Below, one piece after another: positions 47,574 to 56,008 of a stretch of DNA of 64,000 nt. The notes beneath the pieces are model-generated. The model made no database searches. It was given only the letters and a program-made list of their open reading frames with translations, and was not told where the DNA came from. Position 1 is the first letter of the stretch. Each line of letters starts with the position of its first letter. Origin of the DNA: Niabella beijingensis (GTDB lineage: Bacteria; Bacteroidota; Bacteroidia; Chitinophagales; Chitinophagaceae); NCBI RefSeq assembly GCF_020034665.1, contig NZ_JAIQDI010000002.1, positions 248,001 through 312,000 of the forward strand. Direction: 5' to 3'. Made by a program: the position numbers and the translations under genes.

Positions 47574-47581
47574 TATATTTG
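47574..47581 (+). promoter_or_regulatory. Probable -7 element of the sensor-kinase gene
   Basis: TATATTTG is a full match to TAnnTTTG. A start of transcription near 47588 would leave a 17-nt leader before the GTG at 47605 and would place the in-frame ATG at 47569 upstream of the transcript. It supports the GTG start. Confidence 0.5.
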
Positions 47582-47604
47582 CTGTTACCCAGTTTTTAAC
47601 GTCT

Positions 47605-48948
47605 GTGAAAAAATTATTTGTACTTATTACCGTATTGATCCTGCTTTCCCTGTTAGGGATCATTCTTATCCAGGTTTCCTGGCTAAAGAACATGGCCATT
47701 CTCAAGGAGGACCAGGTACGTCAGAAAATAGATAATGCGGTGAAGGAGGTTGGTGCCGAACTGATCCAGTACAAAACCCAGTACAGCACCCCTTACAACA
47801 ACGATATTCCCCTTTTCCCCAGGTCTGCCCATGATTTTTTTAAGCGGAACACCATTCATGCTAAAATGAGCTATCAGCAGCTGTACAACCGGGTGAGGAA
47901 GTCATTTGACAACGCCGGCCTGGAAGATCTGGGCTTTGAATTCCTGCTGACGCTGAGCAGCGATCAGCCGTTTGATCCTGTGGAAAAACAGACACCTAAT
48001 TACGCACGGGCCAATGCAGACACGGTACACAATTATTCTGCAAAAGGAGTGGGGATCGTGGTGTCAAGCGGCTCGGCATTTGAAAACCCGGATGAAGCCT
48101 TGTGGGTGGTGGCCCTCAATTACAAGCGGCTGGTGATGCGCTCCCTGACGGAAAGCATTATCCTGGCGATATTGTTTACGCTGGTTATCGTGGCCGCGTT
48201 CTTTGTAACGATCTACACGATGCTGCGGCAGAAAAAACTGGGTGAGATAAAGAATGACTTTATCAATAATATGACGCATGAATTTAAGACACCTATTGCC
48301 ACTATTTCGCTTGCTGTTGATGCGTTAAAAAACGAAAAGGTCATGTCCAGCAGGGATCGGATGTCTTATTTCAGTGGCATTATCAAAGAAGAGAACCAGC
48401 GCATGAACAAACAGGTGGAGGCCATTTTAAAAGCGTCGCAGTTTGAAAAACAGGAGGTGGTGCTGGATAAAACACCGGTGCATGTACATGAGATCGTAAA
48501 ACTGGTAGCGGATAAATTCCTGTTGCAGCTGCAGGAAAAGAACGGCAAGGCTGAGCTGAACCTGAATGCCTCGAATGATCTTATAAAAGGTGATGAAGTG
48601 CATTTTACCAACCTGGTAAATAACCTCATCGACAACGCGGTAAAATATTCCAAGGACAATGTTCCGATCCATCTGAAGATCGCCTCTTATAATTCAGGGG
48701 GGAAACTGGTACTGAAATTTGAGGACAATGGTATTGGCATGACCAAAGAAACCCAGAAGCGGGTATTTGAAAAATTCTACCGGGCGCATACCGGAAACCT
48801 GCATAATGTAAAGGGTTTTGGACTGGGATTGAACTATGTGAAATCCGTTACGCAATCGCATAACGGATCGATCAAGGTGGAAAGCGCATTGGGTAAGGGA
48901 AGTGTATTTACGCTGGAGTTCCCGCTGGATCCGGATACCCGGGACTGA
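47605..48948 (+). CDS. Membrane sensor histidine kinase
   Basis: The GTG at 47605 gives 'MKKLFVLITVLILLSLLGII', the usual start of this Bacteroidota kinase class; an ATG 12 codons upstream (47569) is possible but a promoter-like box lies inside it. The first membrane helix is followed by a periplasmic sensor of about 150 residues and a second helix ('SIILAILFTLVIVAAFFVTI'). The HisKA box is 'FINNMTHEFKTPIATISLAV' with the phospho-accepting His. The ATPase domain has 'LVNNLIDNAVKYSKDNV' (N box), 'FEDNGIGMTKE' (G1) and 'GFGLGLNYVKS' (G2). No response regulator gene lies beside it in this window. Confidence 0.95.
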   Translation: MKKLFVLITVLILLSLLGIILIQVSWLKNMAILKEDQVRQKIDNAVKEVGAELIQYKTQYSTPYNNDIPLFPRSAHDFFKRNTIHAKMSYQQLYNRVRKSFDNAGLEDLGFEFLLTLSSDQPFDPVEKQTPNYARANADTVHNYSAKGVGIVVSSGSAFENPDEALWVVALNYKRLVMRSLTESIILAILFTLVIVAAFFVTIYTMLRQKKLGEIKNDFINNMTHEFKTPIATISLAVDALKNEKVMSSRDRMSYFSGIIKEENQRMNKQVEAILKASQFEKQEVVLDKTPVHVHEIVKLVADKFLLQLQEKNGKAELNLNASNDLIKGDEVHFTNLVNNLIDNAVKYSKDNVPIHLKIASYNSGGKLVLKFEDNGIGMTKETQKRVFEKFYRAHTGNLHNVKGFGLGLNYVKSVTQSHNGSIKVESALGKGSVFTLEFPLDPDTRD

Positions 48949-49006
48949 CCGGGCAGGTTCAGTAATGGCCTTCCGATACGTTTTATCTGACAAAAACTGA
49001 ATAGAC

Positions 49007-49465
49007 ATGAAACGGTGGTATTATTTTGTCCTGTTGCTCGGAATGGCGGGTTGTGCCGGGGAAGGGGCAGACAATCGATCACAAAAAGACACAACAGTTT
49101 ACAGTTATTCATCTGCTCCAATACCGGATTCGGTGAAAGCAGGTACGGATACGATCCGGTTTGAAGGTACTTATTCCGGGATACTGCCCTGCGCCAGTTG
49201 TGAGGGGATCGAAACCAGCATCACCCTGTTTGATGACCGGTCTTTTGCTATGAAAGAAATGTACAAAGGGGAGCAACCCGATTCTTTTATCAACAAAGGT
49301 AAATACGATGTGCGCGGCAATATCCTGTACCTGAAAATGGATGGTGCCGGGATAGAGCGGCCGGTGATGTACACCATCACGCCCAATGCACTTACCCAGC
49401 TGGATATGGATGGGAAGGAAATAAAAGGAGCGCTGGCAGGGCACTATGTGCTTATAAAGAATTAA
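49007..49465 (+). CDS. NlpE-like lipoprotein
   Basis: The signal 'YYFVLLLGMAGC' has a lipobox (MAGC). The mature domain has the NlpE N-terminal hallmark 'YSGILPCASCEGIETSITLF' with a CxxC pair, then 'YKGEQPDSFINKGKYDVRGN' and a small beta-barrel ending 'ALAGHYVLIKN'. In enterobacteria NlpE senses surface contact and copper and signals through Cpx. Here it directly follows a sensor kinase on the same strand (58 bp), an arrangement that invites a functional link, though this is inference. Its stop overlaps that of the convergent metzincin gene. Confidence 0.88.
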   Translation: MKRWYYFVLLLGMAGCAGEGADNRSQKDTTVYSYSSAPIPDSVKAGTDTIRFEGTYSGILPCASCEGIETSITLFDDRSFAMKEMYKGEQPDSFINKGKYDVRGNILYLKMDGAGIERPVMYTITPNALTQLDMDGKEIKGALAGHYVLIKN

Positions 49466-50112
49466 AGCAATGTCTGATGATCGGGATGCCATACACTGCT
49501 GAAATCACCGATGATAGCTCTATTATTCCGGAAATCCAGGCGCTCTATATTCAGTAAAGCAATATCTTCTTTCCGCACTTTCCGGTACATGGGATGCAGG
49601 GTACCGCCTTTGGTACCGGCTGCCTTATCCGGTTCGTACTGGTACTGCGGATCTACCAGCGTTCCGCGGGGATACATAATGCCGGGCAGGCCTTTCCCTC
49701 TGAAATCAATATCTGAGGGGTGCTCCAGGCCCAGGGTGTGCCCATACTCATGAGCGGCGGTAGTGGAGCCCTTGTACAGGTTTTCCAGTTTAAAATACCC
49801 GGTATTACAGCCCAGGCCATCAACAAAGGAGATATTGCCGGCTGCATATTCTTCAATCCTGAAATAATTATTGCGGGGATCATCATTTCCCAGAATTTCT
49901 TCAGGGGCAATATCCGGCCGGTATACTGCCGTGATCCGGAATTCCACGCGACCGGGAATACCTTTCAGGTACACCGTTCCACCGGGCTCGTTCCACATCT
50001 GTTCGATCTCTGCTCTTATCTGTTCCGTAATGCTGTCGTTTGCAGCATTTCCATAAGTGATGATATGAGAAATGATCCGGATGGTATCGTTGTTGTATTC
50101 AACCGTCCCCAT
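49462..50112 (-). CDS. Metzincin-type zinc metalloprotease without export signal
   Basis: The active-site motif 'AAHEYGHTLGLEHPSD' is HExxHxxGxxH with zinc ligands His121, His125 and His131 and catalytic Glu122. 'GLPGIMYPRG' further on supplies the Met-turn, as in matrixin/M10-like proteases. The protein is about 216 residues and begins 'MGTVEYNNDTIRIISHIITY' with no signal peptide or membrane segment, which is unusual because most metzincins are exported. No separate propeptide is evident. The stop codon overlaps that of the convergent nlpE-like gene through a shared TTAA. It lies divergent to endonuclease III. Confidence 0.85.
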   Translation of the reverse strand: MGTVEYNNDTIRIISHIITYGNAANDSITEQIRAEIEQMWNEPGGTVYLKGIPGRVEFRITAVYRPDIAPEEILGNDDPRNNYFRIEEYAAGNISFVDGLGCNTGYFKLENLYKGSTTAAHEYGHTLGLEHPSDIDFRGKGLPGIMYPRGTLVDPQYQYEPDKAAGTKGGTLHPMYRKVRKEDIALLNIERLDFRNNRAIIGDFSSVWHPDHQTLL

Positions 50113-50222
50113 ATACTGAACGCTTTTATTTTAAAGTATGATACCGCGCTGTGGCGGAATAATTGTAAGATACATTTTTATGGTGTTTTAGCGGCTGCAT
50201 TTATGGCTAACATATTTAAACG

Positions 50223-50238
50223 TATTTTTGTACGTTTG
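50223..50238 (+). promoter_or_regulatory. Two adjacent -7-like boxes upstream of nth
   Basis: TATTTTTG (50223-50230) and TACGTTTG (50231-50238) both fit TAnnTTTG and lie just before the nth ATG at 50242. If used, the mRNA would be nearly leaderless. They also lie within the alternative frame starting at 50203. Confidence 0.3.
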
Positions 50239-50241
50239 TTT

Positions 50242-50895
50242 ATGACTAAGAAAGAACGGTATCAATTTGTTGTTGATTATTTCCAGGAGCATATGCCCAA
50301 TCCGGAAACAGAGCTGGTATATGACAACCCCTACCAGCTGCTGGTGGCGGTAATTCTTTCCGCACAGTGTACGGACAAGCGGGTGAACATGACCACTCCC
50401 TTTATTTTTGAAAAATACCCTGATCTTTCAGCGCTGAGTCATGCCACTTTTGATGAATTATTCCCGCTTATCAAAAGCATTTCTTATCCGAACAATAAAA
50501 CAAAACACCTGATCGGCATGGCGCAAAAGGTCATGGAGGATTATAGCGGGCAGATACCGATGACCGTAAATGAGCTGATCACCCTGCCGGGTGTGGGACG
50601 GAAAACAGCCAATGTTATTACTTCTGTAGTGGAACAACAACCTAATATGGCGGTGGATACCCATGTATTCCGCGTGAGCAAACGCATAGGGCTTGTATCC
50701 CCGAAACTGACGACACCGCTTGCCGTGGAAAAAGAACTGGTCCGGAATATTGCTCCCGGTCTGATTCATAAAGCCCATCACTGGCTGATCCTGCACGGAC
50801 GGTATACCTGTCTGGCAAGAAATCCCAAATGCAGGGAATGTGGTTTGCAGCAGGCCTGTATCTATTTTCAAAGCCAGCTAAAACAAAAAAGCTGA
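50242..50895 (+). CDS. nth: Endonuclease III, DNA glycosylase/AP lyase
   Basis: This enzyme removes oxidised pyrimidines and cleaves the abasic site in base-excision repair. Start 'MTKKERYQFVVDYFQEHM' is typical; an in-frame ATG at 50203 would add 13 residues, and the longer frame reaching 49720 lies over the opposite-strand protease gene. The helix-hairpin-helix 'LPGVGRKTANVI' contains the catalytic Lys, and 'MAVDTHVFRV' the catalytic Asp. The C-terminal [4Fe-4S] loop has spacing C-x6-C-x2-C-x5-C ('CLARNPKCRECGLQQACIYF'). Length of about 217 residues matches the family. Confidence 0.97.
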   Translation: MTKKERYQFVVDYFQEHMPNPETELVYDNPYQLLVAVILSAQCTDKRVNMTTPFIFEKYPDLSALSHATFDELFPLIKSISYPNNKTKHLIGMAQKVMEDYSGQIPMTVNELITLPGVGRKTANVITSVVEQQPNMAVDTHVFRVSKRIGLVSPKLTTPLAVEKELVRNIAPGLIHKAHHWLILHGRYTCLARNPKCRECGLQQACIYFQSQLKQKS

Positions 50896-50976
50896 CTTAT
50901 TTTTTGAAGCGCACACTATTTATATTTATAAATCGTTAGTTAATGACAGTCCGGCATAAAAGTTGCCGGGTAGAAG

Positions 50977-50995
50977 CATATGATTGGATCATATG
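50977..50995. promoter_or_regulatory. Perfect palindrome in the nth-susC gap
   Basis: CATATGAT-TGG-ATCATATG is an 8-bp perfect inverted repeat with a 3-nt centre, followed by GAGTGCC and a T-run. It could be part of the nth terminator or a regulator site for the susC gene that starts at 51258. The rest of the 50896-51257 gap shows no gene. Confidence 0.45.
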
Positions 50996-51257
50996 AGTGC
51001 CTTTTTTAATAGTAAATAAGAATATTGGAGATGTGTTGCATCAACTCTTTTTCCCGAGAAGGAGTGTTGTTGTTTTGCGGCGATCTGTAGGTGACCGGTA
51101 CTTCATTCTTAAAAGAAGCAGGAAGAATTCTTTTTTGTTTTAGGAATTGATGTTACTTTAGAGCTGCAATAACGTTTTTGCAGGCTGCCTGTTGAAAACC
51201 GTATTGTTTGTTTGGCTGTTTAAAGGCCTTTAGACCGTTTAATTAATTTTAATATAT

Positions 51258-54200
51258 ATGAGAAATCGTAAACTCCTGCCCGGGTTTTTTCCGGGCTGTT
51301 ATTCAAAAGCGAGGTACTGTTTTATTGCCGCCGTTTTCGGATGGGGGGTCGTTCCGGCAACGGAAGGACGCGCAGCACCTGCCATTGCTTTTCAGCAAAC
51401 AAAGACTACTGTTACCGGGAAGGTCACCAATGAAAAAGGGGAACCACTTCCCGGGGTGACCGTGCAGGTAAAAGGCGCATCAGTTGCAGTGGTAACCGAT
51501 GAGTCGGGAACGTTCTCCATTAATTTAACGAATGCCAATGCCACGCTGGTCTTCAGCGCTGTGGGATATGCCGGGGCAGAAGAAGCAGTGAATGGAAGGA
51601 CGGACCTGGGTACCATTGTACTGAAAGATGCTTCCAGTTCGAAACTGGAAGAGGTGGTGGTAATCGGTTATGGTACGGCCCGGAAGTCGGACCTGACGGG
51701 AGCCGTAACCACTTTAAAATCAGATAAACTAATGGACGCGCCGGTGCCCAATGTAACACAGGCATTACAGGGAAAGGTTGCGGGGGTGGAAGTAAGCGTG
51801 AACAATAATGCACCGGGTGCCGGTGCCAAAGTACGCATTAGGGGCTTGGGTTCTATCAACTCCAGTCTGGATCCCCTATATGTGGTGGATGGTGTGGTTG
51901 GAGTAGATGCGAACACCTTAAACCCTAACGATATCGCATCTATGGAAGTTCTTAAAGATGCATCATCTACTGCCATTTACGGTGCCCGTGGTGCCAATGG
52001 TGTGGTGATGATAACGACGAAGAGAGGACGCAGGGGAGGAACGCAGGTTTCCTATGAGGGTAATGTGAATGTGGCGCAACTATCCCGGCATCTGCGTTCG
52101 TTAAATGCGACCGAATTTATGAAGGTCTATAACGACGCCATGGCCAATGCAGAAAAGTTTAACCCTGATCCGGTAAATAGCCCCTATACACCACCGCCGG
52201 CATTGAATCATGCAAATTACCCCGATCTGTTTGATGCAAATGATCAGCCCCTTTACAACACCAACTGGGAATCGGAAGTTTATAAACCTGCTGTTTCTAC
52301 CAGTCATCAGCTGAATTTCCAGGGCGGAAATGAAAAAACGACTTTTGGCCTTTCACTGGGTTACCTGGATCAGAATGGGATCATGGCCGAATCCTGGTTC
52401 AAACGGTATTCTGCCCGGTTCACGTTGGATAATGAAGTAAACAAGTGGTTGAAGGTCGGAGGAAGCATCGGTGTTGTAAAAGGACTGCAACGGATGGTTT
52501 CCGATGGTAATGGTGGGCTGAATGTTCCGCGGATGGTGGGGGAAGCATTGCCCATCCTTCCTGTAAAATACCCGAATGGCAAATGGGCCGGCAATAGTGA
52601 CATTGCAGGTATGGAGGGTGGTCCCAACCCGGTTCATATTGCAAACAACCGCTATTCGCTGAATAATACGATCCAGACCCTGGGTAATACTTACCTGTTA
52701 TTCCGGATCGCCAAAGGATTAGAATTCAAGTCTGACTTCGGTTATAACCTCAATAATCTGAAAAATAATTTCTACTCAGCAATGGATCTGCACAACCTTT
52801 CCTGGGACCAGGGCGGTGAAGCAAATTTAAATACCTATCAGAATGTATACTGGCAGTCGGAGAATTACCTGACCTGGAATAAGGATTTCTCAAACGGACA
52901 CCGGATGACGGCCATGCTGGGTGCCTCCTGGCAGGAGTACAATCAGGAGCGTCTCCGTGCAGATAACCAGCAATTCATTGATGATATTTTTCAATGGCAC
53001 TATTTGCAGGCGGGTGCGGTAAGGAATGCTTCCGAATCGGAAGACTACCGCTGGGCAATGAACTCCTATTATGCAAGGGTGACCTATAATATCCAGAACA
53101 AGTATTTATTTACTGCTACCGGCCGTTATGACGGTTCTTCCAAATTTGGTAAGAACAATAAATACGCCTTCTTTCCCTCTCTGGGTGTAGCCTGGCGGGC
53201 ATCTGAAGAAGATTTCCTGAAAAACAGTACCGTTGTCAGCGATCTGAAAATAAGGGCAAGCTATGGAGCTGCCGGTAACCAGGAAATTGATCCTTATACC
53301 TCTTTACAGAAGATCCAGCCGGGCTCTACCATACTGGGGGAAAATCAGTCCACCACCCTGGTACCTACCAATATGGGAAATCCGGATCTGAAATGGGAAG
53401 TGTCCTGGCAGGGCGATGTAGGAGTTGAATTGGGACTCTGGAACAACCGGGTATACCTGACAGCCGATGCGTATTCGCGCACCACAAAAGACCTGCTCTT
53501 GCAGACACCGATTCCCTGGTCTGCAGGATTTGATCAGGCCTATGTATACCGCAATGTCGGATCTGTGAGAAATACAGGATTGGAGATCAGCCTGAATACA
53601 GTGAATATTGATCATCCAGATTTTAAATGGTCGACGAATTTTATTTTTGCTACTAACCGCAACCGTATCCTGCAATTGAACGATGGTAATGCGGATATTT
53701 TTCCTGGACCCAACTTTTTGGGTCAGACCAATATCCTGCGTGTAGGGGAAGCCATCGGCACGTTCTGGGGGAGAACCCGTTTGGGTACCTATAGTGAAGA
53801 TGAAGCAGCTTTGGCTGCAACACAGAATCTGAAGCCAGGCGACCGGAAATACCTGTTAAATGAGGATGGCAGCGAACATTATGGGGTGATCGGAAGAGCA
53901 AATCCTAAATGGACGGGGACCTTTTCCAGCACACTGAATTATAAAAATTTTGATTTTTCCTTTGATATCCGCTTTGTTCAGGGTATGAACACTGCGGCCA
54001 CTTTTAAGCACTCTACAGAAGACCGTCAGACAATTGCCAACAGTCTGGCAACCGTACTGAACGCCTGGACCCCGGATAACCAGAATACGATGATCTCCCA
54101 GGTACGTCCTTATAAATATGCGCAGGATTCTAAGTTTGATACCTGGTGGGTGGAAGATGGTTCTTTTATCCGCGGACAGAATTTTATATTGGGCTATTCT

Positions 54201-54419
54201 ATTCCCAAAACTACCGTTGATCGCTGGAACATTCAAAAGTTAAGGATTTATGCGAGTGTTCAAAACCTGTTCCTGAGTACCAAATACACCGGATATGATC
54301 CCGAAGTCGATACGTACAACACAAGAGTAGGAAGTAACGGAACGTTTTCACAAAACCTCGATTTCTTTTCCTACCCGCGCCCACGTGTATGGAACCTGGG
54401 TGTCAGCCTCGTATTCTAA
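51258..54419 (+). CDS. SusC/RagA-family TonB-dependent receptor
   Basis: This is a full-length SusC of 1053 residues. A long N-terminus ('YCFIAAVFGWGVVPA') is followed by the carboxypeptidase-like domain 'TVTGKVTNEKGEPLPGVTVQ' (residues of about 50-130). The TonB-box region is 'LEEVVVIGYGTARKSDLTGA'. The plug has 'DPLYVVDGVVG' and 'IASMEVLKDASSTAIYGARG', then the barrel to 'WNLGVSLVF'. It imports an unknown glycan or peptide fragment across the outer membrane. The SusD partner follows by 9 bp. No degradative enzyme or regulator gene lies next to the pair, so the substrate cannot be inferred. Confidence 0.97.
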   Translation: MRNRKLLPGFFPGCYSKARYCFIAAVFGWGVVPATEGRAAPAIAFQQTKTTVTGKVTNEKGEPLPGVTVQVKGASVAVVTDESGTFSINLTNANATLVFSAVGYAGAEEAVNGRTDLGTIVLKDASSSKLEEVVVIGYGTARKSDLTGAVTTLKSDKLMDAPVPNVTQALQGKVAGVEVSVNNNAPGAGAKVRIRGLGSINSSLDPLYVVDGVVGVDANTLNPNDIASMEVLKDASSTAIYGARGANGVVMITTKRGRRGGTQVSYEGNVNVAQLSRHLRSLNATEFMKVYNDAMANAEKFNPDPVNSPYTPPPALNHANYPDLFDANDQPLYNTNWESEVYKPAVSTSHQLNFQGGNEKTTFGLSLGYLDQNGIMAESWFKRYSARFTLDNEVNKWLKVGGSIGVVKGLQRMVSDGNGGLNVPRMVGEALPILPVKYPNGKWAGNSDIAGMEGGPNPVHIANNRYSLNNTIQTLGNTYLLFRIAKGLEFKSDFGYNLNNLKNNFYSAMDLHNLSWDQGGEANLNTYQNVYWQSENYLTWNKDFSNGHRMTAMLGASWQEYNQERLRADNQQFIDDIFQWHYLQAGAVRNASESEDYRWAMNSYYARVTYNIQNKYLFTATGRYDGSSKFGKNNKYAFFPSLGVAWRASEEDFLKNSTVVSDLKIRASYGAAGNQEIDPYTSLQKIQPGSTILGENQSTTLVPTNMGNPDLKWEVSWQGDVGVELGLWNNRVYLTADAYSRTTKDLLLQTPIPWSAGFDQAYVYRNVGSVRNTGLEISLNTVNIDHPDFKWSTNFIFATNRNRILQLNDGNADIFPGPNFLGQTNILRVGEAIGTFWGRTRLGTYSEDEAALAATQNLKPGDRKYLLNEDGSEHYGVIGRANPKWTGTFSSTLNYKNFDFSFDIRFVQGMNTAATFKHSTEDRQTIANSLATVLNAWTPDNQNTMISQVRPYKYAQDSKFDTWWVEDGSFIRGQNFILGYSIPKTTVDRWNIQKLRIYASVQNLFLSTKYTGYDPEVDTYNTRVGSNGTFSQNLDFFSYPRPRVWNLGVSLVF

Positions 54420-54428
54420 CAATAAAAT

Positions 54429-55940
54429 ATGAACAAAATGAAAAATAGAAAATATTTATTGGGTGCTGCGCTGATCTTATTGCTGGCATCCTGTACAAAG
54501 TTCCTGGAAGAAGAGCCCACTTCCTTTATAACACCCGATTCTAAACTTACCAGCAGTAAAGTGGCAAGGGCTTTTGCGGACGGCTGTTATCAGAACCTGA
54601 GCAAAGCAGTTCTTGGAGGACAGCCCTCCTCTTACGGTGGTAATACCTGGAACCTGATGGAATATATGACCGGAAAATCCGGAAGTGATCTGGGCCAGAC
54701 AAATTACACTATGTTTCAAAGCCTCAGTTACAACAGCACCTCGTTTTATTTCGATACCTGGTGGCAATACTTATATAAAGGAATTGGCGCCTGCAATCAG
54801 GCCATTGTTTCTATCCCTAAGATTGATGGAATAGGTGATGGAGAAAAAACGAATATGGTAGCGGAAGCCCGTACATTGAGGGCACTTTACTATTTTTACC
54901 TGGTGCGTATGTATGGTGCTGTTCCTAAAGTTACGGAACTGGCCACCGATTTTGAAGAGCTGAAAGTGCCAAGGACACCTGCCAAAGCGATCTATGACAG
55001 TGTGATTATCCCTGATTTGTTGATTGCGGAAAAATCCGGCCTGCCCTGGAGGAGTAATACGATTTCCATGGGAGCGGTAAAAGCTATTCTGGCAGACGTC
55101 TATCTAACCTATGCCGGCGCGGCAATCAATGGTGGAAATGAATATTATACGGAGTCTGCAAAACGTTCCCTCGATGTGATTAATAATGGGGCGTACAGCC
55201 TTTTTCCTGAATATACCGATATGATCAACCCTGCGAATAAGAACACAAAGGAATTTATTTTGCAGGTACAATATTCAGCTGCAGCCAATCAGAACAATCC
55301 ATTGACCCCGCTGACCATTCCAAACTATTCCGGGATCTCCAAGTATTCGGATGAATACGGGTCGGTGTATCCGACCAAGCAGTTCATTGCATCCTTCCCG
55401 GCCGGCGATAAACGCGCGAAAGAGCGTCAGTTTTTTTACAGCAGTTACCCCAGTGCCAAGGACGGTAAGCTGGTCACTTTTTCACATCCGTACCTGTATA
55501 AGTGGTTTGATGTAAATGCTGTTACTAATACGCTCAAGTCCAATTTAAACTATACCCTGTATCGCTATGCCGATGTATTGCTGCTGTATGCGGAAGCTTC
55601 CAACCGGGCTGAAGGAGCACCCAATGCGCGGGCACTGCAGAGCCTGAATGCCGTTCGTGCGAGAGCACAACTGGCGCCTTTTTCAAATACGGGCAAAGAT
55701 GCCTTTGAAAAAGAGGTATGGCTGCAACGTTATTTTGAACTGTGCTTTGAAAACAAAATGTGGTTTGATATGCTGCGCACCAGAAAGGTGCACAACGATG
55801 TTACCGGCAACTGGGATAATTTCGTGGGGCATAAAACCGTGTTCAACGCTACGTTTTCGGAAAAGCAATTATTATTCCCCGTTCCGAAACAGGAAATTGA
55901 TGTGAACCCCAACCTGCTACCCAATAACCAGGGATTTTAA
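54429..55940 (+). CDS. SusD/RagB-family outer-membrane lipoprotein
   Basis: Partner of the SusC 9 bp upstream. The signal 'YLLGAALILLLASCTKFLEE' has a lipobox (LASC) and the usual 'FLEEEPTSFITPDS'. TPR-like helices include 'MVAEARTLRALYYFYLVRMY', and the C-terminal SusD block includes 'YTLYRYADVLLLYAEASNRA' and 'QRYFELCFENKMWFDMLRTR'. It ends 'PVPKQEIDVNPNLLPNNQGF', typical of the family. Length of about 503 residues is normal. A bidirectional terminator follows. Confidence 0.97.
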   Translation: MNKMKNRKYLLGAALILLLASCTKFLEEEPTSFITPDSKLTSSKVARAFADGCYQNLSKAVLGGQPSSYGGNTWNLMEYMTGKSGSDLGQTNYTMFQSLSYNSTSFYFDTWWQYLYKGIGACNQAIVSIPKIDGIGDGEKTNMVAEARTLRALYYFYLVRMYGAVPKVTELATDFEELKVPRTPAKAIYDSVIIPDLLIAEKSGLPWRSNTISMGAVKAILADVYLTYAGAAINGGNEYYTESAKRSLDVINNGAYSLFPEYTDMINPANKNTKEFILQVQYSAAANQNNPLTPLTIPNYSGISKYSDEYGSVYPTKQFIASFPAGDKRAKERQFFYSSYPSAKDGKLVTFSHPYLYKWFDVNAVTNTLKSNLNYTLYRYADVLLLYAEASNRAEGAPNARALQSLNAVRARAQLAPFSNTGKDAFEKEVWLQRYFELCFENKMWFDMLRTRKVHNDVTGNWDNFVGHKTVFNATFSEKQLLFPVPKQEIDVNPNLLPNNQGF

Positions 55941-55965
55941 TTTGCAACAGGGTTTAAAAATAAAA

Positions 55966-55992
55966 AAGGGTCTGGCAATACCAGACCCTTTT
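55966..55992. terminator. Bidirectional terminator between susD and the M42 peptidase gene
   Basis: AAGGGTCTGG (55966-55975), loop CAATA, CCAGACCCTT (55981-55990), flanked by A-run and T-run. It serves the convergent genes ending at 55940 (plus) and 56009 (minus). Confidence 0.92.
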
Positions 55993-56008
55993 ATTTTGGA
56001 AAAGATGA

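Noticed and set aside
49720-50241. Long N-terminal extension of endonuclease III
   Set aside because: It runs antisense over the metzincin gene; the conserved Nth start is at 50242 and the enzyme length then matches the family.
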